Shown here piece by piece: positions 18,980 to 30,717 of a stretch of 64,000 nt of DNA. Numbering within the stretch: the first letter of the stretch is position 1; every line of letters begins with the position of its first letter. Made by a program: the position numbers and the translations under genes. The notes under the pieces were generated by a model that was given only the letters and a program-made list of their open reading frames with translations, was not told the DNA's origin and ran no database searches. The stretch spans positions 67,537 to 131,536 of the forward strand of contig NZ_KB893320.1 of the NCBI RefSeq assembly GCF_000374045.1, written 5' to 3'. Source of the DNA: Segetibacter koreensis DSM 18137 (GTDB taxonomy: Bacteria; Bacteroidota; Bacteroidia; Chitinophagales; Chitinophagaceae).

Positions 18980-19927
18980 CTAATCATTAACAAATTTCTC
19001 GACAAAAGTAGCGTGGAACTTGCCGTTTGGAGCAATCCATTTTTGGAAAATAATTATACCTGCAATGGCACAAGTGATACCAGCAAGCACATCTAAAATG
19101 TAATGATGACTGCTGTAAACAGCAGCGAACCAAATTCCAAACATAATAATAGCAAATACAATATTGATTGCGCCTAACCTGTTTTTAATACCATAATATA
19201 GGGTAATCAATGGGTAAGAAGAATGTAAAGAAGGCATAGCAGCAAACACATTTGAACTTTTGGCGTACAGTGAATTAAAAATTCCCGCGTGAAAAAAATT
19301 GTCGAAGCGTTGAAGGCCTGCTGTATTTCCGGGAGTGTGAGCAATAAATTGAAAGCCGTAATGCTGTACATACCATGGTGGAGCAGCAGGGTAAATATAG
19401 TAGATGATAAAACCAATAATGTTTACAAAAAGAAAAGTAAGCGAGAAGTGCATAAACTGCTCCCGGTTCTTAAAAAAAAGATAGCCCGCGAAAATAAGAG
19501 GAACCGGTACCCAGCATAAATAAAAAACACCGCTTATTATATCGAAAAAAGTATTGGTATTTTGCCTCCAGAATTCGTTTGGAGTGACAATTTGGTTTTG
19601 AAAATGAATACCGAAAAAGCTTTTTTCAGCATTGTACAAGCTGCCTATATGCACAGTATTGTACATATAATTTGGGAAAGCTTTCATTGAATCAAATATT
19701 ATCCAAAAAACTATAAACACCGAAAAACCTGTAATAAATTTTCGTGTTGGAAAAGAAGCGTAATAAAGGCTGTTAAATATCAGCACTATAACTACTTGCT
19801 CTACCTTAAATCCAATCAGTATTTTAGCAAGCAGCAGGTAAGACAGAGATATAATTGTGGTAAAAAGAATATCTTTTTTAGTAAATAAGCTGGTATAAGT
19901 AGTTGCGGTTTTAGCAGGCTGATACAT
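18980..19927 (-). CDS. Aur1-like PAP2 membrane enzyme, probable inositol phosphorylceramide synthase
   Basis: 315 residues with about six to seven membrane helices. The PAP2 catalytic motifs are present: PSLHSSYP (motif 2, His nucleophile-assisting) and SSHHYILDVLAG (motif 3, catalytic His and Asp). In eukaryotes Aur1 transfers inositol phosphate from phosphatidylinositol to ceramide; homologues sit in the inositol-lipid cluster of Bacteroides. Here it ends a cluster containing all other enzymes for both substrates, so I infer the same reaction. Its start overlaps the stop of the hydroxylase gene by one base (TAATG), implying coupling. A plain lipid phosphatase is the alternative. Confidence 0.8.
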   Translation of the reverse strand: MYQPAKTATTYTSLFTKKDILFTTIISLSYLLLAKILIGFKVEQVVIVLIFNSLYYASFPTRKFITGFSVFIVFWIIFDSMKAFPNYMYNTVHIGSLYNAEKSFFGIHFQNQIVTPNEFWRQNTNTFFDIISGVFYLCWVPVPLIFAGYLFFKNREQFMHFSLTFLFVNIIGFIIYYIYPAAPPWYVQHYGFQFIAHTPGNTAGLQRFDNFFHAGIFNSLYAKSSNVFAAMPSLHSSYPLITLYYGIKNRLGAINIVFAIIMFGIWFAAVYSSHHYILDVLAGITCAIAGIIIFQKWIAPNGKFHATFVEKFVND

Positions 19928-20547
19928 TATTTTTTCTTTGGAAAATCTGACGCAAATATTTTATCCCACAGGGCTGAACTGACACCATAGCCTTTTGATG
20001 AATCATCATAATGATGAAGCATATGATGCTGTTTGATTTTTTTCCAAAACGGAGTTTTGAAATTAGCATGGTGAATAGCATAGTGAGTCATGTCATAAAT
20101 AAGGTACCCAAAAATGAAGCCTGAAAAAAATGAATAAAGATGAACAGGACTTAAAAATAATGCAAACAAAAAATAAAAAGCAACAGCTAATGGCAAACTT
20201 ACAGAGGGTACCATTACCAGTCTCTTAGAATCTCTTGGATAATCGTGGTGCACGCCATGAAAAATAAAGTGCAGCCGCAAACCCCATTTTGACTTGGGAA
20301 CAAAGTGGAAAATATACCTGTGCAAAACGTATTCGGTAGCAGTCCAAATAAAAATACCCAGTGCAAAATACAAGGCAAATGCACCAATGCCAATATGATT
20401 TACAAAAGCCTGGTAAATAAAATATATGATGACAGGTACATAAATAAATAAGGGCACAGAAAAATGAATTTTAGAAAGATTTTCCAGGAAGTCATTTTTA
20501 AACATTCTGACTGATTCCTCTGAGTTGGATATATAATTCTTCTTCAT
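19927..20547 (-). CDS. Membrane fatty-acid/sphingolipid hydroxylase (FA2H/Scs7-like)
   Basis: 206 residues of the sterol desaturase/fatty acid hydroxylase superfamily with four hydrophobic helices. The di-iron histidine clusters are all visible: LHRYIFH, FHGVHHDYP, HYAIHH and HHMLHHYDD. The short length and spacing resemble the C-terminal catalytic part of ceramide 2-hydroxylases (Scs7/FA2H) without a cytochrome b5 domain. Within this cluster it most likely hydroxylates the N-acyl chain or long-chain base of ceramide; that substrate is inferred from context. It is followed without gap by the PAP2 gene. Confidence 0.83.
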   Translation of the reverse strand: MKKNYISNSEESVRMFKNDFLENLSKIHFSVPLFIYVPVIIYFIYQAFVNHIGIGAFALYFALGIFIWTATEYVLHRYIFHFVPKSKWGLRLHFIFHGVHHDYPRDSKRLVMVPSVSLPLAVAFYFLFALFLSPVHLYSFFSGFIFGYLIYDMTHYAIHHANFKTPFWKKIKQHHMLHHYDDSSKGYGVSSALWDKIFASDFPKKK

Positions 20548-20570
20548 AATTATAAAGCAGTTATCAATAA

Positions 20571-21113
20571 TTAAATTTTCATTCTTTCCATTACTTCTTT
20601 GCCTGTAGCAGGGTCTATTCCTTTCACTTCAACGTATTCCACATTTGGCGTCCAAAAAGAACCTCCGCTTATTTTTACAAAGATACGATTGAGTATTGCT
20701 TGTTTTTGGTTAATAGTTGCAAAAACATTATACTTATTATTGGCTCCTTTAATCAAAAACATGGGGAATTTCTTATAAGAAACAAAATGCAATTGGTATT
20801 TATCTTTAGCAATTAAAGTTGATTTTAAGCCATAAGCAAACTTTCGCTGTATAAAGTTCAATTCTTCCTGCTGCCCCTGCTCGTTGTACCTTATCCAATA
20901 TACGTGTACTGGATCTTCAGCATTTATGGTATTCTTTTCGTAATTCACCTCATACACTATTGTATTTGTATTAGGATTTCTTTGCAGATAAAAGAGCTGG
21001 TTGCTGTTGCCGGTAGGTACAGGAAACTTTTCCTGCGCGTGCAACGTTATCGAGGCAAGAAGCCCTATGAGCGATAAATAGAATATTTTTTTTCTATTGA
21101 TAAGTCGGTTCAT
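20571..21113 (-). CDS. Exported DUF4833-like protein in the inositol-lipid cluster
   Basis: 180 residues with a signal peptide or anchor (KIFYLSLIGLLASITLHAQ). The mature part (NSNQLFYLQRNPNTNTIVYEVNY, DPVHVYWIRYNEQGQ, YELKF-like strands, VEVKGIDPATGKEV) resembles DUF4833, a family found beside inositol-lipid genes in Bacteroidota. No catalytic residues can be assigned. Its start lies 20 bp inside the end of the CDP-alcohol phosphotransferase gene, strong evidence for joint expression, so it probably serves lipid synthesis or transport in the periplasm. Confidence 0.75.
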   Translation of the reverse strand: MNRLINRKKIFYLSLIGLLASITLHAQEKFPVPTGNSNQLFYLQRNPNTNTIVYEVNYEKNTINAEDPVHVYWIRYNEQGQQEELNFIQRKFAYGLKSTLIAKDKYQLHFVSYKKFPMFLIKGANNKYNVFATINQKQAILNRIFVKISGGSFWTPNVEYVEVKGIDPATGKEVMERMKI

Positions 21114-21831
21114 TTAGTTTAATTTTTTCTTTTTTTTCGAGAGCTTTTTTTGCATCAATCATTCTTTTGATGGCTGTAATGTTAGTTAGGACTGCCATAA
21201 CCGTAATGGGCAGTGTAAAGACCGACATGGTCTCAAATACATGGTAGCGAATGCCGGGAATAAATAATTTGTAGTTGCCACCTATAAAGTGTGCCGTAAT
21301 GCCACACGCAATAGCTGAAACACCTACCAGTACAACCCTTTCGGGCCTTTGCATCAGTCCTCCTTTATTTTGTATTCCTAAACCTTCGCTTCGTGCGCGG
21401 GTATAACTTACCATCATAGAGCCTATTAACGCAATAAAAGCAAATAATGAACTGATAAAGTAGTGCTTGGCGACGAGATAATAACAAATGCCTAAAAACA
21501 TTACAAACTCGCTATATCTGTCTAAGACCGAATCAAACAAGGCTCCGTAAATAGAACTCATATTGCCTAGGCGCGCCACCTGCCCGTCAAGCATATCGAA
21601 TAGGCCTGCAAATAGAACCAGTGCACCCGCCCAGCCCACCCATTGAAGATCTCCACGATTACTTTCTTCGGCCCCTACTATAAAAATAACGGCTACAAAA
21701 ATATTCAATATCAGTCCTATAGTAGTAACCGCATTTGGCGTAAGGCCAAGTTTTATCAATCCTTTTACTAAAGGATCAATTACTTTATAAATTCCCTTCT
21801 GCAGTCTATCTCTTAACAATTGTTTTTTCAT
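21094..21831 (-). CDS. CDP-alcohol phosphatidyltransferase, probable phosphatidylinositol-phosphate synthase
   Basis: 245 residues with about six membrane helices. The complete family signature D-x2-DG-x2-AR-x8-G-x3-D-x3-D is present (DMLDGQVAR ... YGALFDSVLDR). Family enzymes displace CMP from a CDP-lipid with an alcohol. Because myo-inositol-phosphate synthase and a PgpA-like phosphatase sit in the same locus, the most likely reaction is CDP-diacylglycerol plus inositol phosphate giving phosphatidylinositol phosphate, as in the Bacteroides pathway. A phosphatidylglycerophosphate synthase role is less likely in this context. It is 7 bp after the DUF5686 gene. Confidence 0.85.
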   Translation of the reverse strand: MKKQLLRDRLQKGIYKVIDPLVKGLIKLGLTPNAVTTIGLILNIFVAVIFIVGAEESNRGDLQWVGWAGALVLFAGLFDMLDGQVARLGNMSSIYGALFDSVLDRYSEFVMFLGICYYLVAKHYFISSLFAFIALIGSMMVSYTRARSEGLGIQNKGGLMQRPERVVLVGVSAIACGITAHFIGGNYKLFIPGIRYHVFETMSVFTLPITVMAVLTNITAIKRMIDAKKALEKKEKIKLNEPTYQ

Positions 21832-21838
21832 GTTTTTT

Positions 21839-24388
21839 CTAAAAATCTATTTTTACTCGTGTTCTAATGCCCCATTCTGCAATATCCGGATGATCCAAAT
21901 ACGTTAGTCTCTTTACAAGATCTACCCTTACAATTTTAAAAATATTCATAATGCCAGCACTTACTTCTACGTAAGGTGTTTTATTCAGGGTATAGGTAGT
22001 TGGTAAATCTGTCTCTTTATCTACGGGAAATTTAAAGGTAGAAAGATTAAAATCAGGATTATTTTCATTTCTCACCCCTCCGTATAAAATTTTGGCTGAA
22101 GCTACTTCACGAAGCTTTAGTTTTTTCAACAATGGAATTTTATTGAAGAAAAACCCATTGAAGTGCTGATCAATGCTTAATGCCGCATAATGATCGCTTA
22201 CAAATTCCATAAAATTCATAAGGTTGTAAGAGTGCAGCTGGTATGAATATGTTTGGTTAGCCTTGTGAACGGTCATTAAAGGATAAGGAATTTTTCCAAA
22301 GATATAACCTCCTTCAAGTACTACGTCTGCAAAACCCAATTGAGACAAATAACTTCTTTTATCTATAGTAAGATTTATATTGTGGTAATTGTATTCGCCC
22401 TTTACAAGTCCTTTTATACCGGCTATGTACCTTAGACGGAGAATCGGATATTTGTTTATAATGGGAATTCGATAGACTTTTCCCTGGTAATATTGATGGT
22501 GAGGAGACCAACAAAGTTCTGCTGATATTTCATTTGTAGTAAGGTTGGGTACGTTTGTAAGGCCTGCTCCATCAGATTTTATATATGAGATAACACCCGC
22601 CGGCGTTTGTTTCCAGTATTTTAAGGCGAAATTGTAAGCAAAATCTTTTCCAAACTCTCTTTCATACTCCGCCTTAAAAATATCGTTATATAGCCATCTG
22701 TCGTTTTTGCCACGTTTAAAAGACAGAAAAAAATTGTCTTCCGAGACAAACTGCAATTCCTGGCCAGGAATTTTCGTATCGTGCTGATAATTGAAACGCA
22801 AGAAATTATGAGGATACGAGTAGTAAGATGAACGGTTAAACGAATATGCGGCAGAAACGAAATATTTAAATTTTTCATCTCTAAAACCATATGCAAAATA
22901 GTTTTCAAGGTATATGTTCTGGTTAAATTTAGGAGTCGTTCTCCCTCCCAGGCGCAACCTGAAGCCCTCCACAGGATTAAAACTGTAAAAAGTATTTACA
23001 GGTCCTACCTCGTACGGTCCAAAACTTTTATAGCCTGCCAAAAGCAAGGTGGCAATGTCCATAAAAGTTTTAAAAGATTTCAGACGTGTCAGGCTGTCTA
23101 TGTTTGAATATACTTTTGACTCAGCCTCTGATAACGGAGGAGAACGATGTTGTACCCAAAAGCTGTCAACTTCATTTTTGTTATTTTCTAAATGAACAAC
23201 TGCAGCTCCGTCATAGACACTATCAGGCCCGGGTTGGTTAATTGTAAGATTTTTTAAAGAAACGGTTCTTTCTCCCACAATACCACTTTTTGCATTTTTA
23301 GATAGAGCGAACTCCACTATAGTATTGCTCATTATAACGTGATACCGCCCATCAAAGCCTTTTTCAAAATTTTGATTTACATGCAACTCGCGCACAAAAT
23401 TAAGATTAGCATGTTTGCTAATACTCATAATTAATTTTTGTACAGAATAGTTGCCATCAAGTGTAACAAACAGGGTTCCTTTAAAAAGCAAATCATTTAA
23501 ATTTCTCGGAGAAAAATTTAATCTTACCAGTTTGGTGCCATCAATAACAGTTGTATCAGCTATGTAAAACCGGTAAAAAGTGGGAGCCATATCAGCAATA
23601 GGGCTGAGAAATGTGTTTGATAGTAAAGAAATATTGTTTTGATAAACATCTACATCTTCATATAACCTATCTAAATAAGAGCTGACTCCACCAATGTCTA
23701 CATATTCACCAAAATTTACTTTTTTATCTCCGAGTATATAAGTTTTATTTTTTTCAGGATTTTTCCGGTAATATTTTTTAGAAAAGGTTTCATCAAGGTA
23801 AACAGGCAACATCACCCTTCCCTGAATTTTGGTTGTGTCATTGTTTTCAAAAATAAACTTCCAGTTTCTTAAGAGCTTATTGTTTAAAAGCTTTTCCGGT
23901 GTTTTAGTCAGCATCAGTTCCATTTTTTCGTACTGGTCATACGACACATAATCATACACCGAAATCCTGTTTTTATTTTTATTATCTATAACCTTTCTTA
24001 TCAGTTCTACTGCGGGATTATTTTTGTTGCTGTACTTGCTTCTTTTATTTGTTTTTACATACACATTATTGTGAGCGTCTGCTAATTCAAGTAGTACATT
24101 TATCTCCTGCTCCCTGCCGGGGAAAATGGTTTTTGTAACCGTTTTGTACCCTACATAAGAAAATTGTACTGTTGTAAATTTCTCATTAACAGTCCTAAGC
24201 GTATAACTGCCATCTGCACCACTGGTGACACCTTTGCCGCCCTTGAAATAAACGCTTACAGATTGTAATGGCTGTTGAGAAGCTGCATCCTTTATTACAC
24301 CCTTTACAACAGTTTGCGAATAAGATGTTATAAAACAAGCAGATAACAGTAACAGTACCAAAATAACCCTGTTCTTTATCTCCTGCAT
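21839..24388 (-). CDS. DUF5686 outer-membrane protein with carboxypeptidase-regulatory-like domain
   Basis: 849 residues with a signal peptide (ITSYSQ). Residues ~28-115 form a carboxypeptidase-like regulatory beta-sandwich (VVKGVIKDAASQQPLQSV ... FSYVGYKT), the usual start of TonB-dependent and DUF5686 proteins; the rest matches DUF5686 in layout, with a Tyr/Phe-rich set of C-terminal strands expected for a beta-barrel ending in RVKIDF. Role unknown. It lies 6 bp from GtrA and 7 bp from the phosphotransferase, so it is part of the lipid operon and could handle lipid export or insertion; that is inference. Confidence 0.82.
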   Translation of the reverse strand: MQEIKNRVILVLLLLSACFITSYSQTVVKGVIKDAASQQPLQSVSVYFKGGKGVTSGADGSYTLRTVNEKFTTVQFSYVGYKTVTKTIFPGREQEINVLLELADAHNNVYVKTNKRSKYSNKNNPAVELIRKVIDNKNKNRISVYDYVSYDQYEKMELMLTKTPEKLLNNKLLRNWKFIFENNDTTKIQGRVMLPVYLDETFSKKYYRKNPEKNKTYILGDKKVNFGEYVDIGGVSSYLDRLYEDVDVYQNNISLLSNTFLSPIADMAPTFYRFYIADTTVIDGTKLVRLNFSPRNLNDLLFKGTLFVTLDGNYSVQKLIMSISKHANLNFVRELHVNQNFEKGFDGRYHVIMSNTIVEFALSKNAKSGIVGERTVSLKNLTINQPGPDSVYDGAAVVHLENNKNEVDSFWVQHRSPPLSEAESKVYSNIDSLTRLKSFKTFMDIATLLLAGYKSFGPYEVGPVNTFYSFNPVEGFRLRLGGRTTPKFNQNIYLENYFAYGFRDEKFKYFVSAAYSFNRSSYYSYPHNFLRFNYQHDTKIPGQELQFVSEDNFFLSFKRGKNDRWLYNDIFKAEYEREFGKDFAYNFALKYWKQTPAGVISYIKSDGAGLTNVPNLTTNEISAELCWSPHHQYYQGKVYRIPIINKYPILRLRYIAGIKGLVKGEYNYHNINLTIDKRSYLSQLGFADVVLEGGYIFGKIPYPLMTVHKANQTYSYQLHSYNLMNFMEFVSDHYAALSIDQHFNGFFFNKIPLLKKLKLREVASAKILYGGVRNENNPDFNLSTFKFPVDKETDLPTTYTLNKTPYVEVSAGIMNIFKIVRVDLVKRLTYLDHPDIAEWGIRTRVKIDF

Positions 24389-24394
24389 TTTCGG

Positions 24395-24769
24395 TTATTT
24401 TTTAAAAACATACCTTTTTTGCATAGTATAGTTGTAACCAAAACCTACAATTAACGATACAAAAAGCTTTGCAACTACATAATGCACTTTAAAAATCTTG
24501 GTCATCAGGTACATCCCCCCGGTATTCAGAAGCAAATTTCCCCCCCAAACTATTCCATACCTTATCGCTTGATGGTGCGTCTTCCTGTTTTTTGACTCAA
24601 AAACCCAGTTTCTGCCAATTAAAAAATTTATAATTCCCCCGCACAGTGTACCTGTTGTACTGGCAATAACGACATCTATACGAAAAAAATTTACCAAAAA
24701 AATTGTTACCAGGTAATCAAAAAAAGAAGCAATTGAAGAGGATATATTTGCCTTGAGAAAAGTAATCAT
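24395..24769 (-). CDS. GtrA-family four-helix membrane protein
   Basis: 124 residues with four membrane helices and the GtrA pattern (FLKANISSSIASFFDY, NFLIGRNWVFES, FVSLIVGFGYNY, QKRYVFKK). GtrA proteins are thought to help move polyprenyl-linked sugars across the membrane or to act with membrane glycosyltransferases. First gene of the second half of the lipid cluster, 6 bp before DUF5686. A role in flipping an inositol lipid or its precursor is possible but speculative. Confidence 0.85.
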   Translation of the reverse strand: MITFLKANISSSIASFFDYLVTIFLVNFFRIDVVIASTTGTLCGGIINFLIGRNWVFESKNRKTHHQAIRYGIVWGGNLLLNTGGMYLMTKIFKVHYVVAKLFVSLIVGFGYNYTMQKRYVFKK

Positions 24770-25172
24770 CTTTGTTACGTTACGCCTGCTATTAGAGCTG
24801 CTTACTATTAATTAATTTTACTGATGTTCATTCCCTTCCCGGAGATTTCCGGACTTTCATAACTTTCATCGCTACTTTCAAAAAGCCAAAAGATTTTAGT
24901 GCAATATGAAAAGAGAACAAAGCAACAATCTTTAAAAAACTCCATACAAAAAAGCAAACTATTCTTTACAATTTGGTTTTATATGTTATTTTATTCTGCA
25001 ATAATTGCAATAACCCTCTCACTTCTTTCATAGAAAAATAATAAAAAATTCCTGATATTATAGATTTTTTCTCACGGCAAGCAAAACTAAAAACAATACT
25101 GAGGACAGAAATAATTATAAATGTTTGAACAGTTGTAAACGAATTTAAACGCAACAATTATTCTATTTCTCT
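24770..25172. other. Gap inside the lipid cluster
   Basis: About 400 bp of strongly AT-rich DNA separates the Spt-to-PgpA half from the GtrA-to-PAP2 half. A 63-residue frame on the minus strand (24966-25157) has a hydrophobic start but no family resemblance; I doubt it. The gap probably contains a second promoter for the distal half. Confidence 0.45.
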
Positions 25173-25628
25173 TTACAATATTTTGTAAACTACAATAATC
25201 TGAAGCAATATATTCGCATAAATTCCTGCAAGTATATCATCTGCCATAACTCCCCAGCCTTTAGGCAGCAATTCCATTTTTCTTATAAAGAAAGGTTTCG
25301 CTATATCAAAAAATCGAAATAATACTAATCCGGCTAAAACATACTTTAATTGTACCGGTATCAGTAGCAATGTAATCATCATACCCGCAACCTCATCTAT
25401 TACTACTTTACTGCTGTCTTTTCCCCAAATTGCATCTACAGCATTGCCTGACCAAACACCTAAAGCTGAAATCAAAATAGTCATTAATACTTGCGAGTAG
25501 ATTGTAGAATTGCTGACAGGCATTATAACCCAGATTATACAACATACTGCCGCTGCTATAGTCCCTCCGCCTTTTCCCACATAACCAATTCCCAGCGCAG
25601 TGGCTATTAGCTTATGCAGCTTTATCAT
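25173..25628 (-). CDS. PgpA-family membrane phosphatase, probable phosphatidylinositol-phosphate phosphatase
   Basis: 151 residues. PgpA features are visible: GYVGKGGGTIAAAV, the acidic VVIDEVAGMM motif, FRFFDIAKPF and GVMADDILAGI, with about four helices. PgpA normally dephosphorylates phosphatidylglycerophosphate; in the Bacteroides inositol-lipid locus a PgpA homologue removes the phosphate from PI-phosphate. The gene overlaps the end of the inositol-phosphate synthase gene by 4 bp (ATGA), so the inositol reading is favoured here. Confidence 0.83.
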   Translation of the reverse strand: MIKLHKLIATALGIGYVGKGGGTIAAAVCCIIWVIMPVSNSTIYSQVLMTILISALGVWSGNAVDAIWGKDSSKVVIDEVAGMMITLLLIPVQLKYVLAGLVLFRFFDIAKPFFIRKMELLPKGWGVMADDILAGIYANILLQIIVVYKIL

Positions 25629-26950
25629 AAAGTGTCTACGAGCTCCTGGTAATAATCCAAACCAAGATGTGTTATCAAATCTTCTCCCATAATATGGCGA
25701 AGTGTGTTCTGCAGTTTCATCAACTGTTTGAAAATATCGTGCTCAGCACGAAGTTCAGGTGCATGTTGCGGCGATTTGAAATAGAAAGATAGCCACTCCT
25801 GTATACCGATCATTCCGGCTCTTTTAGCTAAATCAAGAAACAAAGCGAGGTCAAGCACAATTGGAGCAGCCAAAATAGAGTCTTTGCAAAGAAAGTTTAT
25901 TTTAATCTGCATGCTGTAGCCCAGCCATCCAAAAATGTCAATATTGTCCCAACTTTCTTTATTATCGCCATGAGGAGGATAATAATTTATTCTTATTTTA
26001 TGGTAAAGATCTCCATACAACTCCGGGTTAATATCGGGTTGAAGGATGTCTTCCAAAACACCTAATTTAGAAACCTCTTTTGTTCTAAAGTTATCAGGAT
26101 GATCTAAAACATAACCGTCGCGATTACCTAAAATGTTTGTAGAGAACCAGCCTCGAACGCCTAATGATCTTGCCTGTAAACCCGGAGCAAGAATCGTTTT
26201 CATTAATGTTTGCCCTGTTTTAAAGTCTTTGCCACCAATCGGCGTTTCTGTTTCTTTTGCAAGTTCAATTAAAGCAGGAATATCGCATGTAAGGTTAGGT
26301 GCACCATTAGCAAAAGGTACGCCTGACTTAATAGCCGCATAAGCATATATCATACTTGGGGCTATGAGTGTATTGTTGTTTTTTAAACCCTCTTCAAAAC
26401 TTTCGATAGTAGAATGAACTGCTGTTTCTTCAATATACTTTTCTGTTGAACCGCACCAGACCATAACTAGCCGCGAGCAATTGTTTTCTTCCTGAAATTT
26501 TCTGATATCTTCCATTACCTGTAAAGCCAGTTCATATTTTGTAGCTGCTGTCTTTACATTTGTCCCATCCAGATTTTGAATATACGATTTATCAAAAACT
26601 GCCTTCATTGGCTTAATTGCTTCCAGCTCAGGCTTGATGGCTTCCAATAATTCTTTATCGAGCACTTTTGCGTGCATAGCAGCCTTATAAACATTGTCTT
26701 CATATACGTCCCAGCCTCCAAAAACAACATCATTTAAATGTGCAAGAGGTACAAAATCTTTCACTTTAGGATACCTGTTTTCCGTTCTTTTACCCAACCG
26801 GATGCTGCCCATTTGTGTGAGAGAACCAATAGGTTGGGCCAGGTCTTTTTTAACAGCTTCAACACCTGCAATAAATGTTGTCGCTACCGCACCTAAACCA
26901 GGCATAAGAATACCAAGTTTACCTTCTGCCGGTAAAATTTGTTCTTTCAT
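25625..26950 (-). CDS. Myo-inositol-1-phosphate synthase
   Basis: 441 residues, the usual size for bacterial/eukaryotic-type inositol-3-phosphate synthase. It isomerises glucose 6-phosphate to inositol phosphate through an NAD-bound cycle. Visible motifs: N-terminal NAD site LGILMPGLGAVATT, the GSIRLGKR segment, the NGAPNLTCDIPAL segment, and the conserved catalytic region PIGGKDFKTGQTLMKT with its lysines and GWFSTNILGNRDG. Third step-set of the cluster: 50 bp after the reductase gene and 4 bp overlapped with the PgpA-like gene. It supplies the headgroup for the inositol lipids. Confidence 0.93.
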   Translation of the reverse strand: MKEQILPAEGKLGILMPGLGAVATTFIAGVEAVKKDLAQPIGSLTQMGSIRLGKRTENRYPKVKDFVPLAHLNDVVFGGWDVYEDNVYKAAMHAKVLDKELLEAIKPELEAIKPMKAVFDKSYIQNLDGTNVKTAATKYELALQVMEDIRKFQEENNCSRLVMVWCGSTEKYIEETAVHSTIESFEEGLKNNNTLIAPSMIYAYAAIKSGVPFANGAPNLTCDIPALIELAKETETPIGGKDFKTGQTLMKTILAPGLQARSLGVRGWFSTNILGNRDGYVLDHPDNFRTKEVSKLGVLEDILQPDINPELYGDLYHKIRINYYPPHGDNKESWDNIDIFGWLGYSMQIKINFLCKDSILAAPIVLDLALFLDLAKRAGMIGIQEWLSFYFKSPQHAPELRAEHDIFKQLMKLQNTLRHIMGEDLITHLGLDYYQELVDTL

Positions 26951-27000
26951 TTGCGTATGTTTTTATTTTATGAACCCTTTACTTTTTTAGGATGGTGTTA

Positions 27001-27983
27001 CTAAAACCATTCATTCTGCTTGTACCATTCCAGCGCCTCTTTCAACCCTTGCTGTAAATTGTAAGCAGGGTTGAAATTTAAATTTTTCTGTGCTTTTTCT
27101 ATATTGCAGCACCAGTTTACAGCTGTTAGTTCATTAAGCTTTTCTACATTCAATGCTGGTGTTTTATCAAACAGCCCATATGTTTTTTCTAACAGTACCG
27201 CCAGGCCTTTAACAACTGTCAAAGGCAAATGAAATTTTATAGTTTTTCGGCTTAACACATTTTTGGTAATGTCTGCCATTTCATAGCGAGTATAACAGTT
27301 ACCATCAGATATGTTGTAAATGCCATTTGCTGTTTCTTCAGTGAACAGGGCATTTACAGTTGCCAGAGCTAGGTCTTTGGCATAAACAAAACTTAATTGT
27401 TGTGCTTTTTTACCAATATAGGGTTCGAGTCCCCTGCTAAAAGTCTTTAAAATAATAAAAATGTCTTTATCTCTTGAACCATAGACCGCCGTTGGACGCA
27501 AAATTATCAGTGGTAAATCAATATCTTTTAATTGTGCTTCTGCCAATAATTTGCTTTTGCCATAAGCTGTAACGGGCGATGGAAGTGTACTTTCAGTTAT
27601 TAATTCATTTGTATCGGTTAATGGGCCTAACGCTGCCAGGCTGCTCAGAAACACCATTTTTTGCAGTCCTGCACCCATTTTTGCTGCTTTTGCAAGATTA
27701 GCTGCATAGGTGGCATTTACACGGTTGTATTCGTCCTCGTTTTTTGCTTTTGTAGTTCCTGCTGCATGAATAATGAAATCATAACTATTTTCATCCAGAT
27801 CTTTTGCAAGTTTGTCTACATTAGTAAAATCGGGGTAGGTATACTTAATATTATAAGGGGTTAAATGTTTTATATCACTGCTTCTGCGAATAGCAGCATA
27901 CACATCAAGACCTTTTGCAAGAGCAGCTTCTATTAAATGATAGCCTACAAAACCACTGGCGCCTGTTATTAAAACCTTTTGCT

Positions 27984-27987
<4 letters not shown>
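27001..27987 (-). CDS. NAD(P)-dependent epimerase/reductase, candidate ceramide reductase (CerR-like)
   Basis: 328 residues of the extended SDR family: TGASGFVGYHLIEAA (cofactor motif), HAAGTTK, FLSSLAALG, and catalytic TAYGKSKLLAE (YxxxK). In Caulobacter and Bacteroides a protein of this family reduces the keto group of the new long-chain base or ceramide. Here it overlaps the ceramide-synthase candidate by 4 bp and follows Spt, which strongly supports that assignment over a sugar-epimerase role. No membrane anchor is obvious. Confidence 0.82.

Positions 27988-30717
<2,730 letters not shown>

Noticed and set aside
18732-18983. 83-residue plus-strand frame between the VOC and PAP2 genes
   Set aside because: It needs a TTG start, has no recognisable domain, Lys/Asn-rich low-complexity composition typical of AT-rich non-coding DNA, and overlaps the PAP2 3' end.
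24966-25157. 63-residue minus-strand frame in the gap inside the lipid cluster
   Set aside because: Composition follows the AT bias, no family resemblance, and no ribosome site that I can defend.
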